From assembly GCF_026625565.1 (NCBI RefSeq), contig NZ_CP112998.1:870501-934500 (forward strand): a stretch of 64,000 nt of DNA. Reading direction: 5' to 3'. Of the stretch, positions 17,000 to 25,645 are shown piece by piece. The notes below the pieces were generated by a model. That model was not told the DNA's origin and did no database searches. It saw only the letters and a list, made by a program, of their open reading frames with translations. How positions within the stretch are numbered: the stretch's first letter is position 1; the number at the start of each line of letters is the position of its first letter. Source of the stretch: Dyadobacter pollutisoli (lineage in GTDB: Bacteria > Bacteroidota > Bacteroidia > Cytophagales > Spirosomataceae). Made by a program: the position numbers and the translations under genes.

Positions 17000-17686
17000 A
17001 TGAGATTTATTTTCACGGTTATTTGCATCTGCATTTCTTACACATCCATTGCACAAAAAATGAGTTACAAGGAATGGAAAAGAGAGGCAAAGGAAAATAT
17101 CAGGCTTCTTCCAAAATACGGTGATAAACCAAAAACCAAGGAGCAGTTGGCTTCCGACAGCCAACTCATTGACGAATATATAAAGCAGGAGGGAAGTAGG
17201 CGTAATGCCTCAGAAGTGCTAATCAAACTTGGCTTTAACTATCTGTACAGGGGCGATGTAAGAACGGCAATGTATCGCTTTAATCAAGCCTGGCTTCTGG
17301 ATCCAGAAAATGAAAATGTGTTTTGGGGTTGGGGAGCCATTTATTTTACGTTTAATGATACTATAAAAGCATTGGAACAATATGATGAAGGATTAAGCAA
17401 GAATCCTGAAAATTCCAATATCCTGACAGATAAGGCTACTGTTTTTATGAATAGATATCATGAAAGTAAGGACACGGCTTCCTTATCGTCGGCAATCTCA
17501 TTATTTTCAAAATCGTACTTGATTGACAGCTTAAACCAAAATACATCGTATAAGCTATCAGTTGCCTATTTTTTAACAAAGGACTGTGATAATGCGCTGC
17601 GATTTTATGATATATGTGAAAAGCTCGGGGGGAAACCAATTCAAAAAGAATATGCAGTAGCATTGGAAAGTACCTGTAAAAAGTAG
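17000..17686 (+). CDS. Exported tetratricopeptide-repeat protein
   Basis: About 228 residues. I prefer the ATG at 17000, because it places a clean signal peptide (MRFIFTVICICISYTSIAQ) at the N-terminus; the longer frame from 16943 adds a charged leader. TPR units run from about residue 65 to 200: FNYLYRGDVRTAMYRFNQAW, ENVFWGWGAIYFTFNDTIKA, NILTDKATVFMNRYHES and LSVAYFLTKDCDNALRFYD. The function is not identifiable; such proteins usually bind partners in the periplasm or on the outer membrane. It is a single gene with its own short upstream region. Confidence 0.75.
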   Translation: MRFIFTVICICISYTSIAQKMSYKEWKREAKENIRLLPKYGDKPKTKEQLASDSQLIDEYIKQEGSRRNASEVLIKLGFNYLYRGDVRTAMYRFNQAWLLDPENENVFWGWGAIYFTFNDTIKALEQYDEGLSKNPENSNILTDKATVFMNRYHESKDTASLSSAISLFSKSYLIDSLNQNTSYKLSVAYFLTKDCDNALRFYDICEKLGGKPIQKEYAVALESTCKK

Positions 17687-17761
17687 GGCAGACTCGAACC
17701 TTATTTAGTAAAGTGATTCTCCACCGGTCAATTAACTTGAACTGAAAACAGCGAATGAACC

Positions 17762-18613
17762 ATGGACCGATCTTATCAACGCATTTTAGCCCCGTCGATT
17801 TTGGGTTTATGGCCTTCGGGAATCGAGCTATTGCCGTACGCGTTACAACTCAATGGATTTCTTAAAGGCACTGCCTCGCCTCGGCTCGTACCTTTTCATT
17901 TAGAAACTTTTTCTGGTGAACGTGCCTCGGAACATGATGTGCTTAACGCCCAAGCCATTGTTGATTATTCACGCCAATTGGCAGACGCCGTTGCCGAAGT
18001 GCGCCATCAGGGCTCCTTTCCGGTTGTTTTGGGCGGAGATTGCAGCATTCTGTTCGGTTGCATGTTGGCTCTCAAACGAAAGGGGACCTACGGTCTCGTC
18101 CACATCGACGCCCATGCCGACTTTTACGGGCCGGAATCCGAGCCGAATGGCCAAGCTGCGTCGATGGATTTAGCATTGGTTGTGGGCCGTGGGCCGGATC
18201 TGCTAACCAATATAGATGGTCAATATCCTTATACACTTGAAAAGCATGTCGTACAGATAGGGCAACGTGACGCTGATGAAGCAGCTAAATGGGGGAGCGA
18301 TCGGATCGAAGATTCAAATATCCGCTGCTTTGATCTGAAAACGGTTCACAATGAGGGTATTATTCCCGTTTTGGCGAAAGTGAAGGATCATCTGCTAACG
18401 GAGAATAGCCGCTTCTGGATCCATTTTGATGTCGATGTTTTGTCAGACGAAATCATGCCAGCTGTTGATTACCGGTTGCCTGGTGGCCTAACCTTTGATG
18501 AAGCAAGCACCATTCTTCAAACCCTAATGTATTGCTCGCTGAGCCAACATATATTTATTCACCAAGATATTACCTGTCCAACTCCTTTAGGATCTCTTCA
18601 AGTCGTTGAATAA
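17762..18613 (+). CDS. Arginase/agmatinase family protein, C-terminus apparently lost
   Basis: A 283-residue ureohydrolase-fold protein. Metal-site motifs are VVLGGDCSILFG (Cys in place of the usual His of GGDHS, a known subfamily variant), GLVHIDAHADF and WIHFDVDVLSDEIMPAVDY. The family normally ends with a strand and loop of the type V-x-I-x-N-P-x-x-D-x-x-G and a final helix. Here, after FDEASTILQTLMYCSLS, the sequence changes to QHIFIHQDITCPTPLGSLQV, which has no resemblance. The last 44 bases overlap the convergent caspase-like gene. I read this as a 3' truncation by rearrangement, so the enzyme is probably inactive or altered. No alternative frame restores the missing motif. Confidence 0.75.
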   Translation: MDRSYQRILAPSILGLWPSGIELLPYALQLNGFLKGTASPRLVPFHLETFSGERASEHDVLNAQAIVDYSRQLADAVAEVRHQGSFPVVLGGDCSILFGCMLALKRKGTYGLVHIDAHADFYGPESEPNGQAASMDLALVVGRGPDLLTNIDGQYPYTLEKHVVQIGQRDADEAAKWGSDRIEDSNIRCFDLKTVHNEGIIPVLAKVKDHLLTENSRFWIHFDVDVLSDEIMPAVDYRLPGGLTFDEASTILQTLMYCSLSQHIFIHQDITCPTPLGSLQVVE

Positions 18614-19865
18614 TGGTAGGCAGGTCGTTCCGCGCCTGTTGTACCAGCCGGTTTGGCTGCGAGGCATATTTTTGAATAATCGCATAACGCTGATTGACTT
18701 CTTTCGCATTTGAGCCCACCCAGCCAGTCACCGTTTGCAGGCTGGGTTTGCAATGTTGGGGCACTCCATCTACCTGATAAAATACGGCCTGCCCGAGGTT
18801 GTCGTAAAATGCTTTTTGATTTTTGTAAAAAAGAGAGAATGTCTCGGCGTATTCTACCGCATTATCACTGTCGATTTTTTCGTAGATCTCAATAAGCATC
18901 GGGAGGTCTTCCCGGATTCCCGAAAGTGCGGTTTCATTTACATAGTTTGTAACTGATTTGCACGGCTCTTTGGACAGCGAAGTTTTGCCCGGTTCAGATG
19001 ATGAAACACTGCGCTGGGTCGTTGCCAGGGTTGCAGAGCCGATAACCGGATAAATGTCTTTAATACTATACTGAGGCTCTTGCTCGGTGTCATTCTTCTG
19101 TGCCTCTGCCATCGTTTTTTCCTTCACACGATCGGCAAACTTTGCCCAGGAAACCTCTCCGGTGTAGTTGGTCGAATACATTTCACCCATAGCACTCTGG
19201 AAAGAAAGGCTCATCCAGCCGCCTTTTGGATCACTATATGAAAATGTATTGCGTTGCGAACTGCTCATGATCATGCCGCCTCGAAAATTGTTGAAAAGCT
19301 TGACTAGGCTGGACGGGTTCGGTGTTACGGGTTTCATTACCAATACCTTGCGGGTGCTTGTGACCTGTGGCTCGTCCATTCTGTCGCCATTACAGGCATC
19401 GGCAACAACCAGTGAAAAGCGTGGGTTTTTGGCGCGAAGCTTTTTGTAAACTTCTTCCAGATCGCGGGATGATTGTTCCAGATTGACCCGCTCGGTATTC
19501 GCATTTCCGAAAATCATGGAGGGATAAGTACTCAAACGGCGGTTCCAGCCGTGGCCGACAAAATAGAAAAGCACCGCATCGTTTGGCCCAACATTAAGCT
19601 CATTTACCGTTTTGTCGAGGTTTGCCACATTACAATCAGGGCCATAAAATGGCTTTGCCACCACTTTGAGCCCCGAATATTTTGATAATGTGGCTTGCAG
19701 GTCGCTGGTCAGATACACGTATGTTTTGAGCACTGATTCACCGATACTAGGATCATCAGTATCTGCAAAAACGATAAAATGCAAGGTACTCACAGCTGTC
19801 GACGGATTGCCGCAAAAGATTATGAACGCCAGCAACATCCATTTGATCAAAGAACTATTTCTCAT
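18570..19865 (-). CDS. Exported caspase-like (C14-type) peptidase
   Basis: A 431-residue protein with an N-terminal signal or anchor segment (MRNSSLIKWMLLAFIIFCGN). Residues about 27-250 form a caspase-like domain with the catalytic pair His105 (LFYFVGHGW) and Cys158 (LVVADACNGD), the standard H-G and D-A-C motifs. The remaining 180 residues are mainly helical and unassigned. The start is the ATG at 19865, which shares bases with the stop of the M48 gene (TGATG), so the two are translationally coupled; a GTG one codon upstream is less likely. With the M48 protein, it ends a run of five minus-strand genes. Substrate and trigger are unknown. The fold is certain enough, the biological role is inference. 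Confidence 0.85.
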   Translation of the reverse strand: MRNSSLIKWMLLAFIIFCGNPSTAVSTLHFIVFADTDDPSIGESVLKTYVYLTSDLQATLSKYSGLKVVAKPFYGPDCNVANLDKTVNELNVGPNDAVLFYFVGHGWNRRLSTYPSMIFGNANTERVNLEQSSRDLEEVYKKLRAKNPRFSLVVADACNGDRMDEPQVTSTRKVLVMKPVTPNPSSLVKLFNNFRGGMIMSSSQRNTFSYSDPKGGWMSLSFQSAMGEMYSTNYTGEVSWAKFADRVKEKTMAEAQKNDTEQEPQYSIKDIYPVIGSATLATTQRSVSSSEPGKTSLSKEPCKSVTNYVNETALSGIREDLPMLIEIYEKIDSDNAVEYAETFSLFYKNQKAFYDNLGQAVFYQVDGVPQHCKPSLQTVTGWVGSNAKEVNQRYAIIQKYASQPNRLVQQARNDLPTIIQRLEEILKELDR

Positions 19866-21469
19866 CACTTTTTGGTCCCAGGTTTAGTGGCCGCTGGCTT
19901 TGTTGCCCCGCTTTTTTGTTTGAGAGGCGTCTTTCCTTTCGGTTTTTTCCTGGCATCCGTCGAGCCGCCAGGTGCGGCAGGTGCTTTTTTCTTACCGGTC
20001 AGTTCGTCCATAAATGCTTTGTAGTCTTCCTCTCCGGTTTTCAATTTGCTGTAATCCACACTTGAATAGGTGGTTGCCAACAGGAAATTGAGGTTCACAA
20101 AGCGGTCTTTCAATTTCGGATGGGTTGCGTCATAGTTCGACACAGGCGCGGACACTTCATCTTCCTTGTCGTCTTCATCATCTTCCAGCGACGAGTCGTT
20201 TCCAGTCAGCGAAAGGGCGAGCGCCTGGCCGGCATTTTTCATCTGTTTCTCGTCAATTTTTTCCTGGGCCTCCTGGATTCTTCCCAACCAAAATGCTGCA
20301 GCTTCACGTGGGTCATAGCCTGCATTTACCATGTAATACAGTCCTATCCGGTCTGCCTGGCTCTCTTTTTTACGGCTGAAAGAATTCATTGACATTTTCG
20401 AAACCGCCTCTGAGAGCATTAATGCCGCAGCTCCCGCGTCTGCCCCTGCCAAAGAGCCTGCCACAATCCCTGCCGCCGCCGGTACTCCTTTCCAGTCATT
20501 GCTGTTGCGCATCTTTGCTGTGTGATGTTTGTAAAGCACGTGGGCGACTTCGTGACCGATCACTGCGGATAGTTGCGCCTCGTTTTTTACAGCCTTCAAT
20601 AAGCCAGTGTTGATCAAAACGACCCCATCAGGTAATGCGGCTGCATTTACCAGCTCATCATTGGCAATATAAAAACGAAAATCAACGCGATCGGGATGGT
20701 CTAGCGGAAGCTTTTTCAGGTAGTTCGGGATCAGTTTGTCCCCGATCGTGGTAATGTAGGCCTGCAAACTTCGCGCGGAAATAATGGGAATGCTTTTTTT
20801 GTTGCCGATTTTTATTTCATCCAGGTTCACCTTCATAACCAGCGACATTCCTTTGCGAAGCATCCGGTCGTCATCGGCCATCAGCACGGGCGTTACCGTG
20901 CCAGATTCTACATTAATGACGCCATCAAGGTCACGTTTTCCACGCAATCTCAATGACGAGCCGAGCTGCATATCACTGAATTTGGAAAACTCTTTTCCTT
21001 TCCAGCCCTCCTGTCCTTTTATTTTTTTGTCTTTAACGAGCGTTACGGTTTGCCCGTCGACATAGGCACGTTCGCCCGAAATATCTTCAAAAATGCCTTC
21101 CAGCGTTGTGGTAGTGTAATACCCATTGTCCAGCATAATCTCTTTGGCGATTGCCTTGTTGCTTTCCTGTAGATAATCGATCGTCACTACTACGCGCATT
21201 CCCTGTTTCAGATTGGCCAGTGGCAGGCTGGTTCGGCGGTCTTTTTTGAAAGTCGTTTGCTCATTGATTTCCAAAGCGGGATAGCGGGACTCGTCTTTTT
21301 CAACGAGCACAGGCAGCGTTGTATAAGGCGCTTTGAAATCGCGCACCGTTACATTTTTTAGTACGATATTAATCGGTACTTCCTTTTGAGCCAAGCAGTT
21401 AAATGCAAGAAGGGTAAGGTAAAATGTACAGCTACCGGCAAATTTGAGAGGGTATAGGTTTACTCCCAT
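19865..21469 (-). CDS. Exported M48-family zinc metallopeptidase with N-terminal beta domain and basic tail
   Basis: A 534-residue protein. Residues 1-27 are a signal peptide. Residues about 30-230 form repeated beta strands (GIFEDISGERAYVDGQTVTL; MQLGSSLRLRGKRD), recalling small OB-like repeats. The peptidase domain follows: HEVAH at 306-310 supplies zinc ligands His306 and His310 and the catalytic Glu307, and KKESQADRIGLYYM supplies the third ligand Glu. This is the BepA/Oma1-type M48C layout, normally involved in outer-membrane or periplasmic quality control. The final 45 residues are a Lys/Pro/Ala-rich low-complexity tail. It is coupled to the caspase-like gene downstream and lies 132 bases after the TPR-caspase gene. 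Confidence 0.88.
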   Translation of the reverse strand: MGVNLYPLKFAGSCTFYLTLLAFNCLAQKEVPINIVLKNVTVRDFKAPYTTLPVLVEKDESRYPALEINEQTTFKKDRRTSLPLANLKQGMRVVVTIDYLQESNKAIAKEIMLDNGYYTTTTLEGIFEDISGERAYVDGQTVTLVKDKKIKGQEGWKGKEFSKFSDMQLGSSLRLRGKRDLDGVINVESGTVTPVLMADDDRMLRKGMSLVMKVNLDEIKIGNKKSIPIISARSLQAYITTIGDKLIPNYLKKLPLDHPDRVDFRFYIANDELVNAAALPDGVVLINTGLLKAVKNEAQLSAVIGHEVAHVLYKHHTAKMRNSNDWKGVPAAAGIVAGSLAGADAGAAALMLSEAVSKMSMNSFSRKKESQADRIGLYYMVNAGYDPREAAAFWLGRIQEAQEKIDEKQMKNAGQALALSLTGNDSSLEDDEDDKEDEVSAPVSNYDATHPKLKDRFVNLNFLLATTYSSVDYSKLKTGEEDYKAFMDELTGKKKAPAAPGGSTDARKKPKGKTPLKQKSGATKPAATKPGTKK

Positions 21470-21601
21470 GCAACACTGAAGATTAAGTTAGAGAAATGAG
21501 TAGGGTCTTTACTAAAATGTAGTAACGGTTACAATTTACTGTATTCTGCTGAAATTTTAAGAGGTTGATAATCAGACGTCGAAATATTTTCAGAAATACT
21601 A

Positions 21602-23083
21602 TCAAAGGATCAGAATATCCCGCGCGCGATTATCAAAAACGGGTTCTTGTTTGGAGCCGAATTTAACTGCCTCGTCCATTACCTCACCTCTGGCAATCCT
21701 GAAAACTTCGTCCATTCGCGCGCCTTTTTTTAGGTTTTTCAGCAGGGAACTTGTGTAGAATCCATTGTTTTTCGGACTGTTATAAGAGAATCCATTTTCG
21801 GAGGTGGACAGCGCCACGTAACAGTTCGGGATCTGATTCTCGACATATACTTTCTTAAATGCTTTTGTTGCCACAGAGTCAGATTCGGATTTGAAATAAG
21901 GGTCCTCACGGCAGGCGTCCATGATGATCACGCAGAAACCGGGAGTTTGTTTCTGCAATCTATCGATCAATGTTGTAACAGAAATCGCCTTTTCTGCAAA
22001 ACCAGGAGACTTTGTACGGGGCACGTCAACTGGCAACAGGTAATTTTCCCCGTTATAATGTATCCCGTGACCAGCGTAAAAGACCAGCGCTACATCGGAC
22101 TTTTTTGCCTTTTCATAAAAAGCATCCAGTTTCCTGAATGTTTCCTCTGTATCGGCATTAATGGCGCTCAGCGTATCAAAACCAAGTTCGAGGAGCCGCG
22201 TTTGCATGGCTTTGGCGTCATTGACGGGCTGCCCCTGCAATTTTCTGGCCGTTTTATATTCCGAATTACCTACAACCAGGGCCACCCGTGAACCGGCGAA
22301 AGTTGCATTGACAGGCGGCGAGGTCAGTGCTGCGATTTTCAGCTTTTCTTCCAGATTCTTTTTACCAATCATCGCATCATAATAGTTCGGGTCTGTTTGA
22401 ACTGATTGCGAGAAGAATTTTAAAGCATTCTGAAAGTCGCCTTTTTGCTCATAAGCTTCCGCGAGGTCACAATACACCCTGAATAATTGGGTGTGATTAA
22501 GGTCAATGCATATCTGAAAGTCAGCAATCGCCTCGTCGGCCTGTCCCCTGCGAAGTTTTGCCCTGCCGCGGTTCCGATATGCGTAAGGTGATTTCGGATC
22601 AAGATTAATTCCTTTCTGAGCCGCCGCCTCGGCCTCGTCGAACCTGCCATTTTTAAACTGACAGTAGCTCAGGCCGCTATAATAATCTCCATGCTTCGGC
22701 GCCATTCGCACTGCCTTTTTATAATCCTTCTCAGCCCGCAGATAGTCATTTAGCTCCACGTAAGTGTAGGCACGCTGCACATAGTATTTGGCTTTGGTCG
22801 AATCCATTGCAATAGCCCTGTTGCTAAACGAGATGGCTTTCGCAAGCTCACGCATTTGCGGCCCGGCCAAAAGAATCGCAGAGCCATTTAAAGCCTCCGC
22901 CGCGATCGGCCCATCTGATTTGAGATTCAAAACTTGCTGGTAGTAGGTTAATGCTTTTTGGGGATCGGGTTCGTTGTCGGCCAGTTCCATCCAGCCTGAA
23001 ACCGTGCGCGGGGTTTGGGCGAAAAGCGGGGTAATGACGCATAGCATCATGAAAAATAATATTTGGATTAAATCATTTTTCAC
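21602..23083 (-). CDS. TPR-caspase fusion, exported
   Basis: A 493-residue protein with a signal peptide (residues 1-22, ending LFAQ), TPR units over about residues 40-245 (AKYYVQRAYTYVELNDYLRA; GDYYSGLSYCQFKNGRFDEA; SPYAYRNRGRAKLRRGQADE) and a caspase domain from about 263 to 490. The caspase core starts with RVALVVGNSEYKTARKL, has catalytic His339 in VFYAGHGIHY and Cys391 in VIIMDACRED, and ends with FDNRARDILIL. The full set of caspase motifs is intact, so it is likely an active peptidase with basic-residue preference as in bacterial orthocaspases. It starts nine bases after the CHASE2-like gene, giving tight co-transcription. TPRs probably recruit or sense a partner. Confidence 0.9.
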   Translation of the reverse strand: MKNDLIQILFFMMLCVITPLFAQTPRTVSGWMELADNEPDPQKALTYYQQVLNLKSDGPIAAEALNGSAILLAGPQMRELAKAISFSNRAIAMDSTKAKYYVQRAYTYVELNDYLRAEKDYKKAVRMAPKHGDYYSGLSYCQFKNGRFDEAEAAAQKGINLDPKSPYAYRNRGRAKLRRGQADEAIADFQICIDLNHTQLFRVYCDLAEAYEQKGDFQNALKFFSQSVQTDPNYYDAMIGKKNLEEKLKIAALTSPPVNATFAGSRVALVVGNSEYKTARKLQGQPVNDAKAMQTRLLELGFDTLSAINADTEETFRKLDAFYEKAKKSDVALVFYAGHGIHYNGENYLLPVDVPRTKSPGFAEKAISVTTLIDRLQKQTPGFCVIIMDACREDPYFKSESDSVATKAFKKVYVENQIPNCYVALSTSENGFSYNSPKNNGFYTSSLLKNLKKGARMDEVFRIARGEVMDEAVKFGSKQEPVFDNRARDILIL

Positions 23084-23092
23084 ATTATCCGG

Positions 23093-24571
23093 TCATTTAA
23101 TGATGGCTTTGTAAAGCGCTCTGATTGAAAAATCGATGGCAGCCAAAATGATAGCAATGGCCATAACATTGACCAATCGGTTGAAAAACAGGATCGAAAT
23201 CAGCAGGATCGCCAAGAGAATCCAATAATGGGAAGGATTAACAAAATACTCTTCAATATAATAATAAGCACCTTTCCAAAAACCGCTATCATTGGTCTCC
23301 CGGTCTCTGAACTTCCGCGTGACGTCCGTGTTAGCTTTGCTGATCACCCGAATGCGGTGTATAAGCCGCCATGCGACAAGTGTGAAAAGCACAAACAACA
23401 TCATTGCATAGCCTGGCTCCACATAATGATGTTGAGACATGAGATTGAGGTATGCATTCATAATAATGAGTCCGCCATGAATTTCACCAAATGCCGTCTT
23501 ATGTATGTCTCTTTCATCTGAAAAACTCCCAATGAAAATAGTAACATGCTTATTACCCTTGTTTGCCAAGGCGTTCAGAATGAGGTCCTGACCTGTTGAC
23601 TGCGTAGCCGCACCCAAACTTACCGGAAACAATATGTGTTCCCCAGTTTCATTTTCAGGCTGATTTAATTCGAAGAATAACCCCAGCAAGCCTCTTCCTA
23701 TCTTTTCAAAGATGGTAGTCGGCTCTGAGACCGGCCTGCCCGCCGCCAGCTCATCAGTCAAAAAAAGATCTGGAATCATCCAATTGCTGACCAACTTGCC
23801 CGACCGATCTTTGGAAGAATATTCTTTAAAAACCCATTTTAGCGAGGTAGGCAAAAACCAGGTTGAATCATGCGACAGCCATTTCTGTCGCATATAGAGT
23901 TCATATGGCAGGGTGGGCCTATGATTTTCATCAAGCAATGGTTGACTAAAATATTTTCCATCATATTCCGTAATATCTACGGACCTGCCGATGTCATTGC
24001 CGCCAAACCAATATTGTTCCCTCAGACTATCCATCCCATTCGATTTCGCAAAAAGCAGCTGATTTGTATCGATCAGCTTTTGAAAAGATGTTTTTAAAGT
24101 ATCGTCTGACCTTGTCGGATAATCCAGCAGAACATCGCAAACGACTACTCCCAGACGTTCTCTGACTCCATCCTTTCCAAGCCAGTTAAACAGTTTGGCC
24201 AGTTTTGCCCTATCGGTGATCAGCAGTTGCGCAGTTGAGTCCTCAAATAAGGGCTGTGCGTTGGGGACGAGTTGGGCGTGACGGGATACGTCGATCAGAA
24301 TGATCTCATTTTCGGATAAGCTCACATGATCATCGATCGCATGTTGGCCCAAATCGGCGAGCAATTCCAGTGCATCGGCTTCCTCATCGAGAAATATTGG
24401 CCTCCTGTTAAACTCGAACAGCATCAGATACGTCAGCATCCCACCAATGACAATCGCACCAAATAGTGTTTTGAGGACAGTTATCCATCTTTGGTTGGTC
24501 GCGACAACCAAAAACACAACCGCCAGCGAAATGACGTAGACGCCAATGATAATTGCTATTGAAATCATCAT
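23093..24571 (-). CDS. Membrane protein with CHASE2-like extracytoplasmic domain
   Basis: A 492-residue membrane protein with two N-terminal TM helices (about residues 3-25 and 32-52), a long extracytoplasmic region and three further hydrophobic segments (about 380-400, 440-460 and 462-485). The loop has IILIDVSRHAQLVPNAQPLF, ITDRAKLAKLFNWLGKD and VVVCDVLLDYPTRSDD. This matches the order of the CHASE2 sensor domain (I-D x S, R x x L A x L, x D V L F). CHASE2 is otherwise found in sensor kinases, cyclases and bacterial caspase/CHAT-type proteins. The domain call is by pattern, not proven. It has no output domain of its own, so I infer that it transmits to the neighbouring proteases. It overlaps the upstream gene by ATGA. 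Confidence 0.65.
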   Translation of the reverse strand: MMISIAIIIGVYVISLAVVFLVVATNQRWITVLKTLFGAIVIGGMLTYLMLFEFNRRPIFLDEEADALELLADLGQHAIDDHVSLSENEIILIDVSRHAQLVPNAQPLFEDSTAQLLITDRAKLAKLFNWLGKDGVRERLGVVVCDVLLDYPTRSDDTLKTSFQKLIDTNQLLFAKSNGMDSLREQYWFGGNDIGRSVDITEYDGKYFSQPLLDENHRPTLPYELYMRQKWLSHDSTWFLPTSLKWVFKEYSSKDRSGKLVSNWMIPDLFLTDELAAGRPVSEPTTIFEKIGRGLLGLFFELNQPENETGEHILFPVSLGAATQSTGQDLILNALANKGNKHVTIFIGSFSDERDIHKTAFGEIHGGLIIMNAYLNLMSQHHYVEPGYAMMLFVLFTLVAWRLIHRIRVISKANTDVTRKFRDRETNDSGFWKGAYYYIEEYFVNPSHYWILLAILLISILFFNRLVNVMAIAIILAAIDFSIRALYKAIIK

Positions 24572-25392
24572 GGGCAGGTTATCAAACGTCGGAGAGCTTC
24601 TTCCTGGGCGTAGTCGTATTGCCCGCTTTTTTTGCAGATTTTGCCGCCCCAGAAATTTTGAATAAATGTCAGGGATTCGCTCACAAATTTTTCACAATCT
24701 GTGATTTCTGCGCGTTTGTTGAGCAATGTGGCTTTTAATGACTCTCTTTCTTCCGGACTCAACAAATACAAAACAGTACGGCCTATTTCTTGGCGCTTTT
24801 TATCCTTTTCGGAATAAATAGTAACCCCTTTATAGTCCCCCGGAGTGAGGTTTGAAAATGCATTTGCAGCTAATATCAACTCCTCGCTGGATTTGTCAAA
24901 AGGTATATCCATCTCGCCGGAAGCTGATTGAATGATAAATCGGTTCGTTGCCGGAAGTCCGGTGTAAAAACGCAGGGTGTCAATTACGACCAGTGTATCC
25001 TGAAAAAAACAGGAGATTTCCTCTTTACTGGGTTCGCCCATCGACCGTGTGCCCAAAACACCCGCGCGGGCATTGTAGAAAAGTGTTTTTTTGCTTCCTG
25101 GAGATGGCCATTTAAAAGTTCTGTTCCCAGATCTGACCACTGCAATGGGTGAACTTAGACGATTTGTTCGTTTCCATTCTTCAAATACCTGATTTAGCTG
25201 CTGGTAATTAGAATCTGCTTTGAGATTTGAGAGCTGTTTTATGAGTTTATTCCGTGCTTCAACTGTTTCGGAACACCATAACACCTGGTATTGTTCATTA
25301 ATTGGATTACACAAAAGTAGAAGGGCACCCAGTAGAGCTAGTTTCATGAAAAGGAGGATGTTGAATAGGGTAAATATAAGAAAATCCAGCAT
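24568..25392 (-). CDS. Membrane-anchored protein of unknown function
   Basis: I choose the ATG at 25392 (MLDFLIFTLFNILLFMKLAL), which gives one N-terminal TM or signal segment; the ATG at 25347 (MKLALLGALLLLCNP) is equally possible, and the longer frame from 25530 adds a non-signal basic leader. The mature part of about 235 residues has a helical first half (KLIKQLSNLKADSNYQQLNQ) and a beta-rich second half (FFQDTLVVIDTLRFYTG; LTPGDYKGVTIYSEKDKKRQ). I do not recognise the family. Its stop overlaps the CHASE2-like start by four bases (ATGA), so it is the first gene of the caspase operon and probably an accessory sensor or regulator. Confidence 0.7.
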   Translation of the reverse strand: MLDFLIFTLFNILLFMKLALLGALLLLCNPINEQYQVLWCSETVEARNKLIKQLSNLKADSNYQQLNQVFEEWKRTNRLSSPIAVVRSGNRTFKWPSPGSKKTLFYNARAGVLGTRSMGEPSKEEISCFFQDTLVVIDTLRFYTGLPATNRFIIQSASGEMDIPFDKSSEELILAANAFSNLTPGDYKGVTIYSEKDKKRQEIGRTVLYLLSPEERESLKATLLNKRAEITDCEKFVSESLTFIQNFWGGKICKKSGQYDYAQEEALRRLITCP

Positions 25393-25645
25393 TTTTTTTC
25401 CGTGTCCATCTGATTTACCAGGAAAATACCCAACATCTCCAAAGACTTTCCCGGCCCTGCTTTGGAGCCTCCCACGAGACGGCAAACCAAAAAAAATTAA
25501 CCTGCATGGAAGGCTTACCCCAACCAACATGTATTGCTAATGGACTTTTCCTTGAGGCCAATGCAAAAGCATCTTACGGCTTAATATGAACCGTTAGCTG
25601 TCCAGTGCAAGCAACACCAGGCTTTCAGATAACAAATCGGGAAAA

